Below are positions 9,724 through 18,994 of a stretch of DNA of 43,242 bases, one piece after another. Every line of letters begins with the position of its first letter. Within the stretch, counting starts at the first letter, position 1. The position numbers and the translations under genes were made by a program. A model generated the notes under the pieces. The model saw only the letters and a list, made by a program, of their open reading frames with translations. It was not told where the DNA came from and did not search any database. The stretch is taken from assembly GCA_016784735.1 (NCBI GenBank), contig JADHUC010000063.1, forward strand, positions 1 through 43,242. The letters run 5' to 3'. The DNA is from Pirellulaceae bacterium. Lineage in GTDB: Bacteria; Planctomycetota; Planctomycetia; Pirellulales; Pirellulaceae.

Positions 9724-10154
9724 GAACATCCTCCGCCGCGTGTCCCAAGAAGGGCGATAATGGCTCTCAACAAACGTATGTACGCTTGACTAGGTACAGT
9801 GGTTCAAGGCTTCCGCTTAAATACGATTCTAACTCATCAGAGCGAAAGCGGGAGCGGAAAAGCGAACTGGCTGTCGCGACAAATCGTGACAGTTGCATGA
9901 GTTGCGCCGACGGTGCGGCGCCTGCCCCCAAGTTCCGCAATGGCGAACATTGCAGCACCCCCAGAAAAGGGCAGGCACTGAGCTGCGGCCGTCTTCTTCC
10001 GACTTCATTCGCTCCGAGCCAGTCCCTTCACTGAGGATTCAACATTCCCGCATTGAGTAACTATAAACCCAACTCGGCCGAGCCGCAACCAACGTAGGAC
10101 ACGTCGGGTGGACCCGTCCGGACGGCTCAGGAGAGCCGTCCTGCCACAAAAACT
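9724..10154. other. Intergenic region, no gene recognised
   Basis: This gap lies between the ABC ATPase start and the antiporter stop, both on the minus strand. The part nearest 9724 should hold the ABC operon promoter, but I saw no confident -35/-10 or -24/-12 pair. Short frames here lack SD sequences and recognisable composition. The only clear structure is the hairpin at 10120-10141. Confidence 0.5.
10120..10141 (-). terminator. Hairpin just after the antiporter gene
   Basis: Perfect 9-bp stem GGACGGCTC/GAGCCGTCC with a 4-base loop, 14 bases beyond the antiporter stop. No T-run follows on the minus strand, so it could be a transcript-end stabiliser or a dispersed repeat rather than a classical terminator. 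Confidence 0.45.
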
Positions 10155-11870
10155 CTACTCGGAGCGTTTCAGGAAGAAACGGTACAAATCACGGCGAGCC
10201 ACCATCCCCACCAACCTCCCTTGGGATCCCACCGGAATGAGATCGTCCGGGGAATTTCTGACCAATTCCCAAGCCGCCCTCAGCGGGCCATCCGGATGCA
10301 GCACGTTAATTGCCGGTTGGGCCAAATCCACAGCACGGACAAGCCGCCCGAGTTTTGGATCGAAGACAGCATTGCGCAACTCACGATAGCGGATCACCCC
10401 GAGCAACTCTCCGTCGCCGTTGATGACCGGGAAAATGTTGTCGTGGCTGTGTTCCAGCACCGATACCAACTCGTCAAACGTCGCCGCGGCCTGAATCGTA
10501 ACGTAGTTCTTGCGCATGATGTCGCTCACCGTCAGATCGTCGGGCGATCGGAGATGCCAAGGATCAAACCCCATGGCCAACAGCAGGCGGTTGCACATAT
10601 TGCGAAGCTCCATCCACGGCGTCGTTGCCTGGTGGTGGATGGCTTTGTCCAACGGCATTTCGCCAGCCGACAGAACTGCCCGGCGGATCAGCAAGGGCCC
10701 CACAAATTCAAAAAACACAACCGTTCCGAGGATGATTGGCTCCAACGCCTTGCCCAATTCCGGCATCCGCTCCACGGCTATTTCTTTCAGGGCAAGGGCC
10801 GCTCCCGCCTGGGACAGCAGGGCAACGCCCAGCCACCTGCGCACATCTCGATTGCCCTGCTTCCCCGCCGCAAGGTAGATGCCCAGGTACTTTCCCCCGG
10901 ATCGGGTCACGATGTACACGACACCGACAATACCCGCTGCCCACAACGCGCCGATGTCCAACTCGGCCCCATGCGTGACGAAAAACACGACGCAAAGAAG
11001 CCCCGTTATTCTCTCCAGCTCCTGGCGGACGTCATTAGTCCGATCCGATGCATTTGCCACCGTCGCCCCCATCGCCAAGAAGGCCAGCAGATAGGGCACG
11101 GCGAGTACCTCGCACAATCCCAACACACCCGTGGCAACGGCCACCAGCAGAACCAACCAACGGTTGGGCGATAGCAGACCGCACGCGTAGCTGATCAACA
11201 GCCCGCCGGCGATGCCTAGCACCAAAGAGGCGGTAAGATGCAACCCCAGCCAGATAAGATGCTCGTGCGCTGAAGCTCCGGCCGTATTGTTCAGGAAGAA
11301 TATACCCACAAGGACCGCTTCGAATGCCACGATGGCTGCAAGATTGTTCAGGGCCACCAGCGCCATTGAATACTCGGTAATCGGGCCCTCCGACTCGTTT
11401 TCCTTCAACACCAGCACCGTCGTAGCCGGTGCCGTTGCTAACGCCAGGACGCCGAACAATACGGCGACCTGCCACGATTGCCCCACCAGCAACATCCCAA
11501 GCGTGACCAACAGCATTGTCACGGCCAACTCGCCCGCTGAAAGCCGCAATGCGCCGCGGAAAATCTTGCGGAAGTAACCAAGTGAGAAATGACAACCCAT
11601 GTTGAACAGAACCAAGGCCATTGCCATGTCCAGCAGTGGGTGAAACCGCTCGAGATGCTCCTTGGGAATAGCCGCGAATACATGGGGCCCCAAGAGTAAG
11701 CCGACCAGCAGATATGCGGTGACGCGCGGCAACCGTAGCCACAATGCCGCCTGTCCGGCCACCAGCGCGGCGGTCAGCAATAATCCAAACGAGTAGATGT
11801 AGCTATCAGGCAACTCGAAATGCTCCCGTGGGCCCAACGTCGGGCGCGTTTCCAACGTGCTCCACGACAT
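10155..11870 (-). CDS. CPA2-type cation:proton antiporter with C-terminal CBS domains
   Basis: About 571 residues from MSWSTLETRP. The N-terminal 390 residues form roughly 12 hydrophobic segments with the family's PRVTAYLLVGLLLGP opening and an ATAPATTVLV stretch, as in Kef/NapA-type exchangers. The C-terminal 140 residues contain a CBS pair (VSDIMRKNYVTIQA... and a second unit ending GMVARRDLYRFF), so adenine nucleotides may gate it. It probably exchanges K+ or Na+ for protons in the inner membrane. The frame is open to an ATG at 11945, but the extra 25 residues look non-coding. No strong SD is present at either start. Confidence 0.93.
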   Translation of the reverse strand: MSWSTLETRPTLGPREHFELPDSYIYSFGLLLTAALVAGQAALWLRLPRVTAYLLVGLLLGPHVFAAIPKEHLERFHPLLDMAMALVLFNMGCHFSLGYFRKIFRGALRLSAGELAVTMLLVTLGMLLVGQSWQVAVLFGVLALATAPATTVLVLKENESEGPITEYSMALVALNNLAAIVAFEAVLVGIFFLNNTAGASAHEHLIWLGLHLTASLVLGIAGGLLISYACGLLSPNRWLVLLVAVATGVLGLCEVLAVPYLLAFLAMGATVANASDRTNDVRQELERITGLLCVVFFVTHGAELDIGALWAAGIVGVVYIVTRSGGKYLGIYLAAGKQGNRDVRRWLGVALLSQAGAALALKEIAVERMPELGKALEPIILGTVVFFEFVGPLLIRRAVLSAGEMPLDKAIHHQATTPWMELRNMCNRLLLAMGFDPWHLRSPDDLTVSDIMRKNYVTIQAAATFDELVSVLEHSHDNIFPVINGDGELLGVIRYRELRNAVFDPKLGRLVRAVDLAQPAINVLHPDGPLRAAWELVRNSPDDLIPVGSQGRLVGMVARRDLYRFFLKRSE

Positions 11871-12493
11871 GCGAGCACAGCGGCAGGTGACGACTCTGAC
11901 ACAGCGATTCCTGCCGTTTGGGGTGATGTGACGAGTTCTTCCCATGATGGCAGGCAGCTAGGCGATTGCCAAGACGAATACGTCCTGAACACTCCCTCCA
12001 GGCGGCAACATTACGCCAATCGTTATTTCTTGGCCATTTAACCCCGTTTGCCGCTTGCTTTCACTGCATGCCGATAGGAACCAGGCTAGATCCAGCCAAT
12101 ATCGTTGGCTCTCTACATATTGGGGGGGGTAAAGGCGGTTCGTCCCCTGGAGAAATCGTCACGACCCCTTCAAGTCTGAATACTCGCCCAACCGAAACGG
12201 TTTTCGTTGGCGTTAAGGCAAGAACGAATTCCTTATTGAGGCAACTTGTTAATGACGATCTATATAACGCATAGGACGCACCTTTGCTGTCCGCAAAGTC
12301 CGTAATCTCTTGCCCGATTGACAGAGTAGGGGAGTCGGCACACAGACGGAGGCAACGTCTCCGATGTCGACAAACGATGGTACCGCATGCCATCGGCGAG
12401 AGTAACGGAGGACCGCCGGACGTTTTGGGTGCGAATTGATTGTCTGACCAGACCCATTTGACACATTGAAGCCAGTCAACCAAGGAGATGGAA
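11871..12493. other. Divergent intergenic region
   Basis: About 620 bases separate the minus-strand antiporter from the plus-strand cysteine-rich gene and must contain both promoters. A run of eight G residues occurs near 12121-12129. I found no convincing -24/-12 promoter; a TTGGC...TTGCC pair on the minus strand near 12010-12030 has 9 instead of 10 bases between its GG and GC. No small gene is supported. Confidence 0.5.
12482..12487 (+). promoter_or_regulatory. SD site deciding the start of the cysteine-rich gene
   Basis: AAGGAG directly abuts an ATG at 12488 but is 6 bases from the ATG at 12494. The second ATG is therefore the better start; the protein then begins MKTITGALTALLL, a typical signal peptide. 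Confidence 0.75.
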
Positions 12494-13846
12494 ATGAAGA
12501 CCATTACAGGCGCATTGACCGCTCTGCTGCTTGTTGCCGCCTCGACCGGCACGGCATCGGCGGCCTATTGCGGCGCTTCGAGCTACAAGGCGTGTGGCGG
12601 CAGCGTGCAAAAGGCCGACTACTGCGGTGCGAAGCAGCAGTGTCACACCGTCATGAAGACTTGCCGCAAGGTGGTGTACGAAAAACAGCAGTACACGTGT
12701 TACAAGACGGTTTACGATACCGTCTACGAAGACCAGCAAATCACGTGCACCAAGTACGTGCCCCAGACTTGCTACCGCGAGTGCACCTACACGGTCTGCA
12801 AGCCGGTCTACGAGACTCGTTACCGGACGTGCAACTACACGGTCTGTAAGCCCGTCTGGGAGACCAGGCAGAAGGAGATCTGCTACACGGTCTGCAAACC
12901 GGTCTACGAGACTCGCTACCGGACGTGCAACTACACGGTCTGCAAGCCCGTCTGGGAGACGCGGCAGAAGGAAATCTGCTACACGGTCTGCAAGCCCGTC
13001 TACGAGACCCACTACCGGACCTGCAACTACACGGTCTGCAAGCCCGTCTGGGAGACCAAGACGCGGACGATTTGCTACAACGTCTGCAAGCCGGTCTACG
13101 AGACGCGCATGCAGGAAGTCTGCAAGGTCGTCTGCAAGCCCGTGCACTACACCAAGACCGTTCAGGTTTGCAGCGGACGTTGGGAAACTCAAGTCTGCGA
13201 AATCCCCGGGCCGGTCGTTCGCAAGTGCGTTCGCGAGCCTGGCTGCTGGACTTGGGATCCCTGCTCCGGCCGTTGCGTGTACGTGCCCGGCAAGGTTAGG
13301 GTCTGCAAGGTGCAGTGCCCGCCGCGCAAGGTGTGCAAAAAGGTCTGGATCCCCGAAGTCGTAGAAAAGACCATCAACTGCGTGCGTTACGAACGCTGCG
13401 TGGTCAAGGAACAGGTGCCCTACACGGTCTGCCGATACGTCACCGAAAAGAAGACCAAGACGTGCACCTACAAGGTCTGCCACATGGTCAAAGAGTGCAA
13501 GACCAAGCAGATTCCTTACACCGTGTGCCGCATGGTGCCCGAGACCCGCAAGAAGGTCTGCACCTACCGCGTCTGCCGCATGGTCAAAGAGTGCAAGACC
13601 AAACAGATTCCCTACACGGTCTGCAGCTACGAGAAGCAGGTTTGTGTAAAGAAGGTACCTTACACGGTCTGCAAGCCGGTGTGCTACACGAAGACGATCA
13701 AAGTGCCCCGGTGCGTCGCTCGCAAAGTCCCGTACACGGTGACGCGATGCGTGCCCAAGGTGGTCTGCCAACAGGTGCCCGTCACCGTTTGCTGCCCGAC
13801 GCCATGCGGCAAGCAGCGTAGATGCGGTTGCCGCAAGTGCGGCTGA
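12494..13846 (+). CDS. Secreted cysteine-rich YTV-repeat protein (probable cell-wall protein)
   Basis: About 450 residues with a signal peptide (MKTITGALTALLLVAASTG, cleavage near ASAA). The mature part is nearly all short repeats built on YTVCKP, each with regularly spaced cysteines plus many Lys, Arg, Val and Thr; it ends in CGCRKCG. Eight consecutive 16-residue units lie at 12788-13171, and looser units with YTVCR and KECKTKQIP follow. Such YTV-motif Cys-rich proteins have been proposed as structural wall proteins in planctomycetes. The regular cysteines suggest disulfide cross-linking outside the cytoplasm. A strong terminator follows, so it is probably monocistronic and well expressed. 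Confidence 0.95.
   Translation: MKTITGALTALLLVAASTGTASAAYCGASSYKACGGSVQKADYCGAKQQCHTVMKTCRKVVYEKQQYTCYKTVYDTVYEDQQITCTKYVPQTCYRECTYTVCKPVYETRYRTCNYTVCKPVWETRQKEICYTVCKPVYETRYRTCNYTVCKPVWETRQKEICYTVCKPVYETHYRTCNYTVCKPVWETKTRTICYNVCKPVYETRMQEVCKVVCKPVHYTKTVQVCSGRWETQVCEIPGPVVRKCVREPGCWTWDPCSGRCVYVPGKVRVCKVQCPPRKVCKKVWIPEVVEKTINCVRYERCVVKEQVPYTVCRYVTEKKTKTCTYKVCHMVKECKTKQIPYTVCRMVPETRKKVCTYRVCRMVKECKTKQIPYTVCSYEKQVCVKKVPYTVCKPVCYTKTIKVPRCVARKVPYTVTRCVPKVVCQQVPVTVCCPTPCGKQRRCGCRKCG
12788..13171 (+). repeat. Eight tandem 48-bp coding repeats (96-bp super-period)
   Basis: Units begin at 12788, 12836, 12884, 12932, 12980, 13028, 13076 and 13124. Each encodes 16 residues around a V-C-K-P core. The first six alternate KPVYET and KPVWET types, giving a 96-bp higher-order period. 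DNA conservation is high, suggesting recent expansion or gene conversion. Confidence 0.9.
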
Positions 13847-13897
13847 TCGACAGTCCGCAGCGATTCCTTGGAAGACAACCCGGTCTGGTCAACCACG

Positions 13898-13936
13898 GCG
13901 GCGTCCCGTTCAAATCGAACGGGACGCCGCTTTTTT
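13898..13936 (+). terminator. Strong intrinsic terminator
   Basis: Perfect 14-bp stem (13898-13911 with 13917-13930; GCGGCGTCCCGTTC and its complement), 5-base loop, then TTTTTT at 13931-13936. It lies about 50 bases after the cysteine-rich gene. Confidence 0.95.
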
Positions 13937-14361
13937 GTGCGCACTGCGTTTGCATCGCCGAAATCAAGAACAAGCCCACACTGCCGGCATCGCACACTAC
14001 GATAGCGAAACCGTAGCCATTTGACACCCGGTGGATCGGTTACGGTGGCAGTGATCTCCGAAGGTTCTCCTGGTCCACTCGTAACCGCATGCTTGGGACA
14101 AGAGCCAGACATCGCAGTCGGGAACAGGATAGCCTTGGTGCGGCGATGGTTTGCCGCTGCCGTATCCGTCAACCTAGTCTAAAGGCGGTGCTTTCGTGTC
14201 TTGCCGTAGCGACCATTCAGGCAGGAGATGTTGCTGCACTTGCCGGCCTCCCTTGAGCGGGATAGGATGAGGCCGATCGGTCTGAATCCAAGTTTTTTGC
14301 TAGACCCAACGGCAACCGCAACCTGTACTTTGGCAAGAATAGGGGCGGCGGCTCCTTTCTC
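13937..14361. other. Intergenic region upstream of the TtrS-like kinase
   Basis: About 425 bases with no supported gene. A minus-strand frame here contains CPKH and CRQC pairs resembling part of a zinc ribbon, but it has no stop before the terminator stem and overlaps the preceding gene. No confident promoter for the kinase gene was found; a weak AGGAG...CTGCA pair near 14220-14240 is a poor -24/-12 match. Confidence 0.45.
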
Positions 14362-16197
14362 ATGTTTAATAGGAATATGTACGGTTTTCGGGAAGCCCTG
14401 CCTTCCCTGCCTGCCAAATTCGTTTTGGTATTCCTAGCACTGATGGCTTGCCCGGTTACGGCTTGGGCAGCCGCGGAGCAGTCGGAGTCGGTACGCATCG
14501 GAGTCCTGGCGAAGCGAGGCCCCGAACGGTGTCTGGAAAAGTGGGGGCCCACCGCCGAGTACCTGACGGCGGAGATTCCTGGTTATTCCTTTGCCATCAG
14601 GCCGCTTGGTCATGACGAGGTCGGCTTAGCAGTGAAGCGGGGAGAGGTGGACTTCATCCTGACGAACCCTTCTTCTTATGTGGAATTGGAGCGACTCTAT
14701 GGCGCGAGCCGGATTGTGACTCTCAAGAATTTGTACCTCGGCAGACCGTACACAATTTACGCCGCGGCGATCTTCCGGCGAGCTGATCGCGATGACATCC
14801 ACGACCTCGATGACCTGAAAGGTAAGACCTTCATGGCCGTCGATGAAGAATCGTTCGGCGGATGGCAGATGGCGTGGAGAGAGTTGAAAAAGCATAGCAT
14901 CGACCCCCGTCGTGATTTCAGCGATCTACGGTTCGGAGGAACACACGACGCAGTTGTGGTGGCGGTGCAGGAAGGCAAGGTGGACGCAGGTACCGTCCGG
15001 GCTGACACGTTTGAGCGCATGGCGATGGAAGGCAAGATCCGCCTTGATGAATTTCACGTGATCCATGAGCAACGCGGCGCGGACGATGATCTGCCATGCA
15101 AACATTCGACGGGAATCTATCCGGAATGGCCACTCGCCAAGGCCGCGCGCACCTCTGACGAATTGGCGGAAAAGGTTGCCGTTGCTCTGGAAGGAATTCC
15201 CCTAGACAGCTCTGTGGCTCAGGCGGCCAGGTGCGCCGGTTGGACGATACCGCACAACTATGAGTCGGTCCACGAGTGTTTGAGAGAGCTTCGCATAAGG
15301 CCCTACCAAGACTACGGAAAACTGACCGGCGGTGCCGTTGTCCGCCGGTATTGGCCGTGGCTCGCAGGCGCTGCGGGAGTTCTGTTCATCGCCGGTGTCA
15401 TATCGTTCCACGTGATCCGACTCAACCGCAAGCTACGACAAGCCCTCTCCCAGTACGGCAACGAACTGGCCGAGCGCAAGCGAACCGAGGAATCGCTTCG
15501 GAAGAGTGAACAGCTACGTGCAGAATCTGAGAAGCTGGCCGCGGTCGGGCGACTCGCTGCCGGCGTTGCGCACGAGATCAACAATCCGCTTACCGGCGTG
15601 CTTACCTTCAGCCACTTGGTTAGAGAAAAGGAGGACTTGGACGAGCAAGCCAAGGAAGACCTGGACCTGATCATCCATGAAACCACTCGGGTAAGCGAAA
15701 TCGTCCAAGGTCTGCTGGAGTTTGCCCGAGAAAGACCCGCAGTAAAGGAGCCCTTGGACGTCAATGACGTGGTGCGTCTGACGATTCAGCTCTTGGGCAA
15801 CCAGGAGGCGTTCCACGATGTCACTGTGACGGGAGAACTAGAGGAAGGTCTCCCGCGGGTGGATGCGGACATGAATCAGATCCAACAAGTATTGGTTAAC
15901 CTGTCGCTGAATGCGTGCGAGGCCATGCATGATGGCGGTACGTTGACGATCAGTACGTCGGTTCAAGACGGAAAGGTCTCGGTGACAGTAGCCGATACTG
16001 GTTGTGGCATCACTCGGGAGCATTTGGACCAGATCTTCGAACCATTCTTCACTACCAAGCCCGTGGGCAAGGGCACTGGGCTCGGACTGAGTGTAAGTTA
16101 TGGCATTATCCGGCAGCATGGCGGCAGGCTGAAAGTCGAGAGCGAGGTCGGCAGAGGGACTACATTTACGATGGTCTTGCCTTCGACGGAGCGTTAA
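14362..16197 (+). CDS. TtrS-like sensor histidine kinase with PhnD-type ligand-binding domain
   Basis: 611 residues. An N-terminal signal or anchor (about 18-38) precedes a periplasmic solute-binding domain of the phosphonate-binding (PhnD) type, about residues 45-310, with [12 protein letters not shown] and [18 protein letters not shown] membrane segment lies near 332-352, then a short coiled coil, a HisKA domain with phospho-acceptor His404 in VAHEINNPL, and an ATPase domain with N box [11 protein letters not shown]1 DTGCGI and G2 GKGTGLGL. This matches tetrathionate-sensor TtrS in layout, but the ligand here is unknown. The start lacks a good SD; an ATG at 14377 is possible. Its partner activator starts 32 bases downstream. 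Confidence 0.95.
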   Translation: MFNRNMYGFREALPSLPAKFVLVFLALMACPVTAWAAAEQSESVRIGVLAKRGPERCLEKWGPTAEYLTAEIPGYSFAIRPLGHDEVGLAVKRGEVDFILTNPSSYVELERLYGASRIVTLKNLYLGRPYTIYAAAIFRRADRDDIHDLDDLKGKTFMAVDEESFGGWQMAWRELKKHSIDPRRDFSDLRFGGTHDAVVVAVQEGKVDAGTVRADTFERMAMEGKIRLDEFHVIHEQRGADDDLPCKHSTGIYPEWPLAKAARTSDELAEKVAVALEGIPLDSSVAQAARCAGWTIPHNYESVHECLRELRIRPYQDYGKLTGGAVVRRYWPWLAGAAGVLFIAGVISFHVIRLNRKLRQALSQYGNELAERKRTEESLRKSEQLRAESEKLAAVGRLAAGVAHEINNPLTGVLTFSHLVREKEDLDEQAKEDLDLIIHETTRVSEIVQGLLEFARERPAVKEPLDVNDVVRLTIQLLGNQEAFHDVTVTGELEEGLPRVDADMNQIQQVLVNLSLNACEAMHDGGTLTISTSVQDGKVSVTVADTGCGITREHLDQIFEPFFTTKPVGKGTGLGLSVSYGIIRQHGGRLKVESEVGRGTTFTMVLPSTER

Positions 16198-16229
16198 AAG
16201 CCCGATAGCCAAAACGGAAAGGTCAACCG

Positions 16230-17666
16230 TTGAGCATCTCAGGACCTGAACCAGATGTTCCCGCAGCAGGGCAAAGAATCCTCGTCATTGACGACGAGAC
16301 GGTTATCGGCCTGAGCTGCAAACGGATCCTCGGCCAGGAAGGGCATGACGTCCAGTCCTTCACAGATCCGCAGGCCGGTCTTCGCGCGGCGTTATCGGGT
16401 GACTTCGACGTGATCCTTCTGGATCTGGTGATGCCGGGAATCGGAGGACTAGAAATCCTCAAACAGCTTGATTCTGTAGGCGTGCCCTCCGAAGTCGTTG
16501 TGATTACAGGACACTCCACCGTGGAATCGGCGGTCGAGGCCATGAAGCACGGCGCAGCCGACTATGTCAGCAAACCGTTCTCGCCAGACCAACTGAGGAT
16601 GGTTCTTCAGAAAGTACTCGAACGTTCCGCTTTGATGCAGGAGAACGCCGCCCTGCGCCGTGAACTCGAACTCAACCATGGGTTCGAAGGCATCATTGGC
16701 GACAGCCAGCCGATGGAGCGGGTGTTTTCTCTGATCAAACGGGTAGCTCCCACTGACAGTACGGTTCTTGTCACCGGCGAAAGCGGAACGGGTAAGGAGC
16801 TGGTGGCCCGGGGCATCCATCGACTGAGCCGGCGAAAAGACCAACCCTTGTTGGCTTGCGACTGCAGCGCGCTGGCCCCGACGCTGCTTGAGAGCGAACT
16901 GTTTGGCCATGTGAAAGGTTCGTTCTCTGGCGCCATCGCAGCAAAGCAGGGATTGTTTGAGGCGGCCCACAGGGGAACCCTCTTCCTGGATGAAGTGGCG
17001 AACCTAAGCATGGAAACTCAAGGAAAACTGTTGAGGACGCTGGAGGCCAAACTGGTTAGGAGAGTTGGCGACACCGCTGAACGCGAGGTCGATATTCGAT
17101 TGATTGCGGCCAGCAACCGCGACCTGGAGGAAATGGTAGGCGAAGGCACGTTCCGCGAGGACCTTTACTACCGGCTCAACGTGGTGCCAATCCACCTTCC
17201 TCCGCTGCGTGCGCGACTGGGTGACATTCCCAAGCTGGCGATGGCTTTCTTGAACAACTTTTGCGAGAAAAACGAGGTCGCAATCGAGGGATTCACTCCC
17301 GATCTGATCGCCAAAATGGAGAGCTATGATTGGCCCGGCAACGTCCGCGAGCTTCGAAACATCGTGGAACGCATGGCGATTCTGACCGACGGAAATCGCA
17401 TCGGCTCGCGGCAGTTGCCTTTCCAGATCAATGAGGCACCGCAATTTCTGACTGCCACCCAGCTTCCCCGGAGTTGGGAGCAGTTCAAGCAATTCAAACA
17501 CCAGGCGAGAGACGCTCTGACCCAGGAACTAGAAAGCCGCTTCCTGACCGAAGCGCTCGGTCGCAACGAGGGAAACGTCACCAAAGCCGCTGAAGAGGTC
17601 GGGATACAGCGAACGCAAATGCACGCCCTCATGCGGAAGTACGGGTTAACTCCCGCGTCAGACTAG
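16230..17666 (+). CDS. NtrC-family sigma-54 response regulator with GSFSGA loop
   Basis: 478 residues from a TTG start, preceded by GGAAAGG about 7 bases upstream. The receiver domain has Asp65 in ILLDLVMPG. The AAA+ domain has Walker A GESGTGKE (about 183-190) and ends with [11 protein letters not shown] Fis-type helix-turn-helix closes the protein (NVTKAAEEVGIQRTQMHALM). The sigma-54 contact loop reads GSFSGA rather than the usual GAFTGA, so the normal threonine is serine. It is the cognate partner of the kinase just upstream. The last codons lie inside a segment duplicated at 27333-27466. Confidence 0.96.
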   Translation: MSISGPEPDVPAAGQRILVIDDETVIGLSCKRILGQEGHDVQSFTDPQAGLRAALSGDFDVILLDLVMPGIGGLEILKQLDSVGVPSEVVVITGHSTVESAVEAMKHGAADYVSKPFSPDQLRMVLQKVLERSALMQENAALRRELELNHGFEGIIGDSQPMERVFSLIKRVAPTDSTVLVTGESGTGKELVARGIHRLSRRKDQPLLACDCSALAPTLLESELFGHVKGSFSGAIAAKQGLFEAAHRGTLFLDEVANLSMETQGKLLRTLEAKLVRRVGDTAEREVDIRLIAASNRDLEEMVGEGTFREDLYYRLNVVPIHLPPLRARLGDIPKLAMAFLNNFCEKNEVAIEGFTPDLIAKMESYDWPGNVRELRNIVERMAILTDGNRIGSRQLPFQINEAPQFLTATQLPRSWEQFKQFKHQARDALTQELESRFLTEALGRNEGNVTKAAEEVGIQRTQMHALMRKYGLTPASD

Positions 17667-17777
17667 CAGAACCAGTCTCCGCTGCTGATCTGCTCGTGGA
17701 AATCTCGGCTGGGGCACGCCAACTCATGACCGTAGCGCGTCAAGATACGGTGTAACACTGGACCATACACTAGACCC
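17644..17777 (+). repeat. Direct repeat copy A (activator 3' end and downstream)
   Basis: 134 bases matching 27333-27466 with 8 mismatches by my count (about 94%). The copy begins in the last codons of the activator gene and runs into the intergenic region. It includes the near-dyad CGGTGTAACACTG. Weaker similarity continues to about 17855. Confidence 0.9.
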
Positions 17778-17795
17778 CTGCCTTTTCTCCCCTGA

Positions 17796-17818
17796 GCCCA
17801 TCCTGACGACGGATGGGC
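17796..17818. terminator. Hairpin between convergent genes
   Basis: Perfect 8-bp stem GCCCATCC/GGATGGGC with a 7-base loop, in the 377-base gap between the activator and the convergent rnk-like gene. There is no T-run on either side. The rest of the gap (17819-18043) holds no supported gene. It contains a TGGCACG at 17926 whose expected -12 half is lost. Confidence 0.4.
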
Positions 17819-18043
17819 GACTGAGGCCGAGTCAGAAATGGACTTGGCGACGTTCCCAATCCGCCCTCAATCCGGCCCACGGGTAGGCGTGGCTGAGTTC
17901 AGTAGATCTCTTGAGCCAAGCGGGATGGCACGGTAACACCAGGAATTGGACCAGGCGTACGCAGCCATGGAAGAAGCATTCTTGCGCGTCACCGTTGCGC
18001 AGGTACTCAACCAGCCAAGCCCAGTCTCATCATTGTGCGAGAA

Positions 18044-18460
18044 TCAGAGATGCAACGCTCCTTCTCGTTCCGGCTGATAAAGAACCTCTTCGATCTGCAA
18101 ACGACGTTCGCCGCTGGGAACGCGCCATCGGACGACATCGCCAACACGGTATCCGAGGATAGCAGTCCCGATAGGTGCCAGGATCGACAGCTTGTTGGCG
18201 GCGATATCGGCTTGGCCGGGATAGACCAAGGTGTACGTTTCAACTTCACCTGTGTCCAAATCGCGCAAACGGACGGTTGAGTTCATCGTGATCACGTCGT
18301 ACGGGACTTCGTCGGAATCGACGATGACTGCGCGCTGAAGTTCGGAACGTAAATCCACGAGGTACGACTTCGGTCCGATCGCTTCGGCGAATTCACTCGC
18401 AAGCAGATGCTCCAAACGCCGGCAATCTTCGCTGATGATAATGATATTGCGATGGGACAT
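18044..18460 (-). CDS. Rnk/GreA-C-terminal family transcription factor (paralogue 2)
   Basis: 138 residues from MSHRNIIII. The C-terminal half (VTMNSTVRLRDLDTGE, TYTLVYPGQAD, LAPIGTAILGYRVGD, LYQPE) is the GreA/GreB-type domain of Rnk, a small protein that binds RNA polymerase near the secondary channel. The N-terminal part (ISEDCRRLEHLL) matches the short helical hairpin of Rnk. It is the same length as the rnk-like protein at 21881-22297, so the two are paralogues. It lies 50 bases after the BON gene and probably shares the sigma-54 promoter at 18995. The frame is open upstream to 18526, but that would overlap the previous gene. Confidence 0.93.
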   Translation of the reverse strand: MSHRNIIIISEDCRRLEHLLASEFAEAIGPKSYLVDLRSELQRAVIVDSDEVPYDVITMNSTVRLRDLDTGEVETYTLVYPGQADIAANKLSILAPIGTAILGYRVGDVVRWRVPSGERRLQIEEVLYQPEREGALHL

Positions 18461-18510
18461 GTCTTGATTCCGGAAGACCGGTTGCTGAGCTATCGAGACT
18501 GGAAAGGCGG

Positions 18511-18912
18511 TCAAGATGACTGCCAATGGGCATGCAATTGGCGTGCCGAAGGCAAACGGGTTGCGTGTCGTGGCTTCGATGGAGTCGAACGATCCGAGGA
18601 ACGCCGCTGTTCGTCATCACCAGCAGCCCGACCAGCTTGTTTTGCATTGGGATTCCGCAGTACCAGTTCATGCCCGTTGACGTGGAACGTGAGCTTGGCT
18701 GGCGTCATCCGTGGCGCGCCTACGGTAAACGCGTTTATGGTGGCGAGAGCCAATTGGACGGCGTAGTAGGTTGCGGAACAGGCTTCCACGACGACGGCTT
18801 CATCGATTACCTCGATCCTGAGGTTTGACAGACGACCGTACGTTCCTTGCTCGATTGCGTCTCGTAGGGAGTTTTGCAGGTCGTTCCTCACGTTCCATTC
18901 ATCGAAAGACAT
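18511..18912 (-). CDS. BON-like domain small protein
   Basis: 133 residues from MSFDEWNVRND; AAGGA lies about 8 bases upstream and supports this start. Residues about 8-60 (LRDAIEQG, LRIEVIDEAVVVEA, TYYAVQLAL) resemble the C-terminal half of the CsrA fusion at 35197-35691, which reads LHVETAEGRVIIHG and SYYARQLAQ. I read both as a BON-type fold, usually a phospholipid or ligand-interaction domain. There is no signal peptide, so it is cytoplasmic here. The last 40 residues are polar and low in order. It is first in a two-gene operon with an rnk-like gene under a -24/-12 promoter. Confidence 0.85.
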   Translation of the reverse strand: MSFDEWNVRNDLQNSLRDAIEQGTYGRLSNLRIEVIDEAVVVEACSATYYAVQLALATINAFTVGAPRMTPAKLTFHVNGHELVLRNPNAKQAGRAAGDDEQRRSSDRSTPSKPRHATRLPSARQLHAHWQSS

Positions 18913-18994
18913 CCATAACATCCTTGCGGAGGGCGGCCTTGGCGGGTAGATAGTTGGGTGCATCGAATTTCCGTCATCTCGGCAGAGAATGCCG

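Noticed and set aside
12788..13171. Regular 48-bp repeats that could suggest a CRISPR array
   Set aside because: Repeats are contiguous without unique spacers and keep one reading frame encoding a Cys-rich motif.
12476..13771. Long open frame (431 codons) antisense to the cysteine-rich gene, with repeated Ala/Asp/Leu-rich pattern
   Set aside because: It mirrors the repeats of the plus-strand gene, has no SD or known domain, while the plus strand has a signal peptide, SD and terminator.
13684..14172. Minus-strand frame with CPKH and CRQC pairs, possibly a small zinc-ribbon protein
   Set aside because: It runs through a strong terminator stem and into the opposite gene with no stop; only one part looks protein-like.
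14220..14240. Weak -24/-12-like pair before the TtrS-like kinase
   Set aside because: GG-N10-GC spacing fits, but the flanking bases match poorly, and it is 120 bases from the start.
17926..17941. TGGCACG at a position comparable with the dksA-like promoter in the duplicated region
   Set aside because: The -12 half is CACC instead of TTGC, so it is at best a dead promoter.
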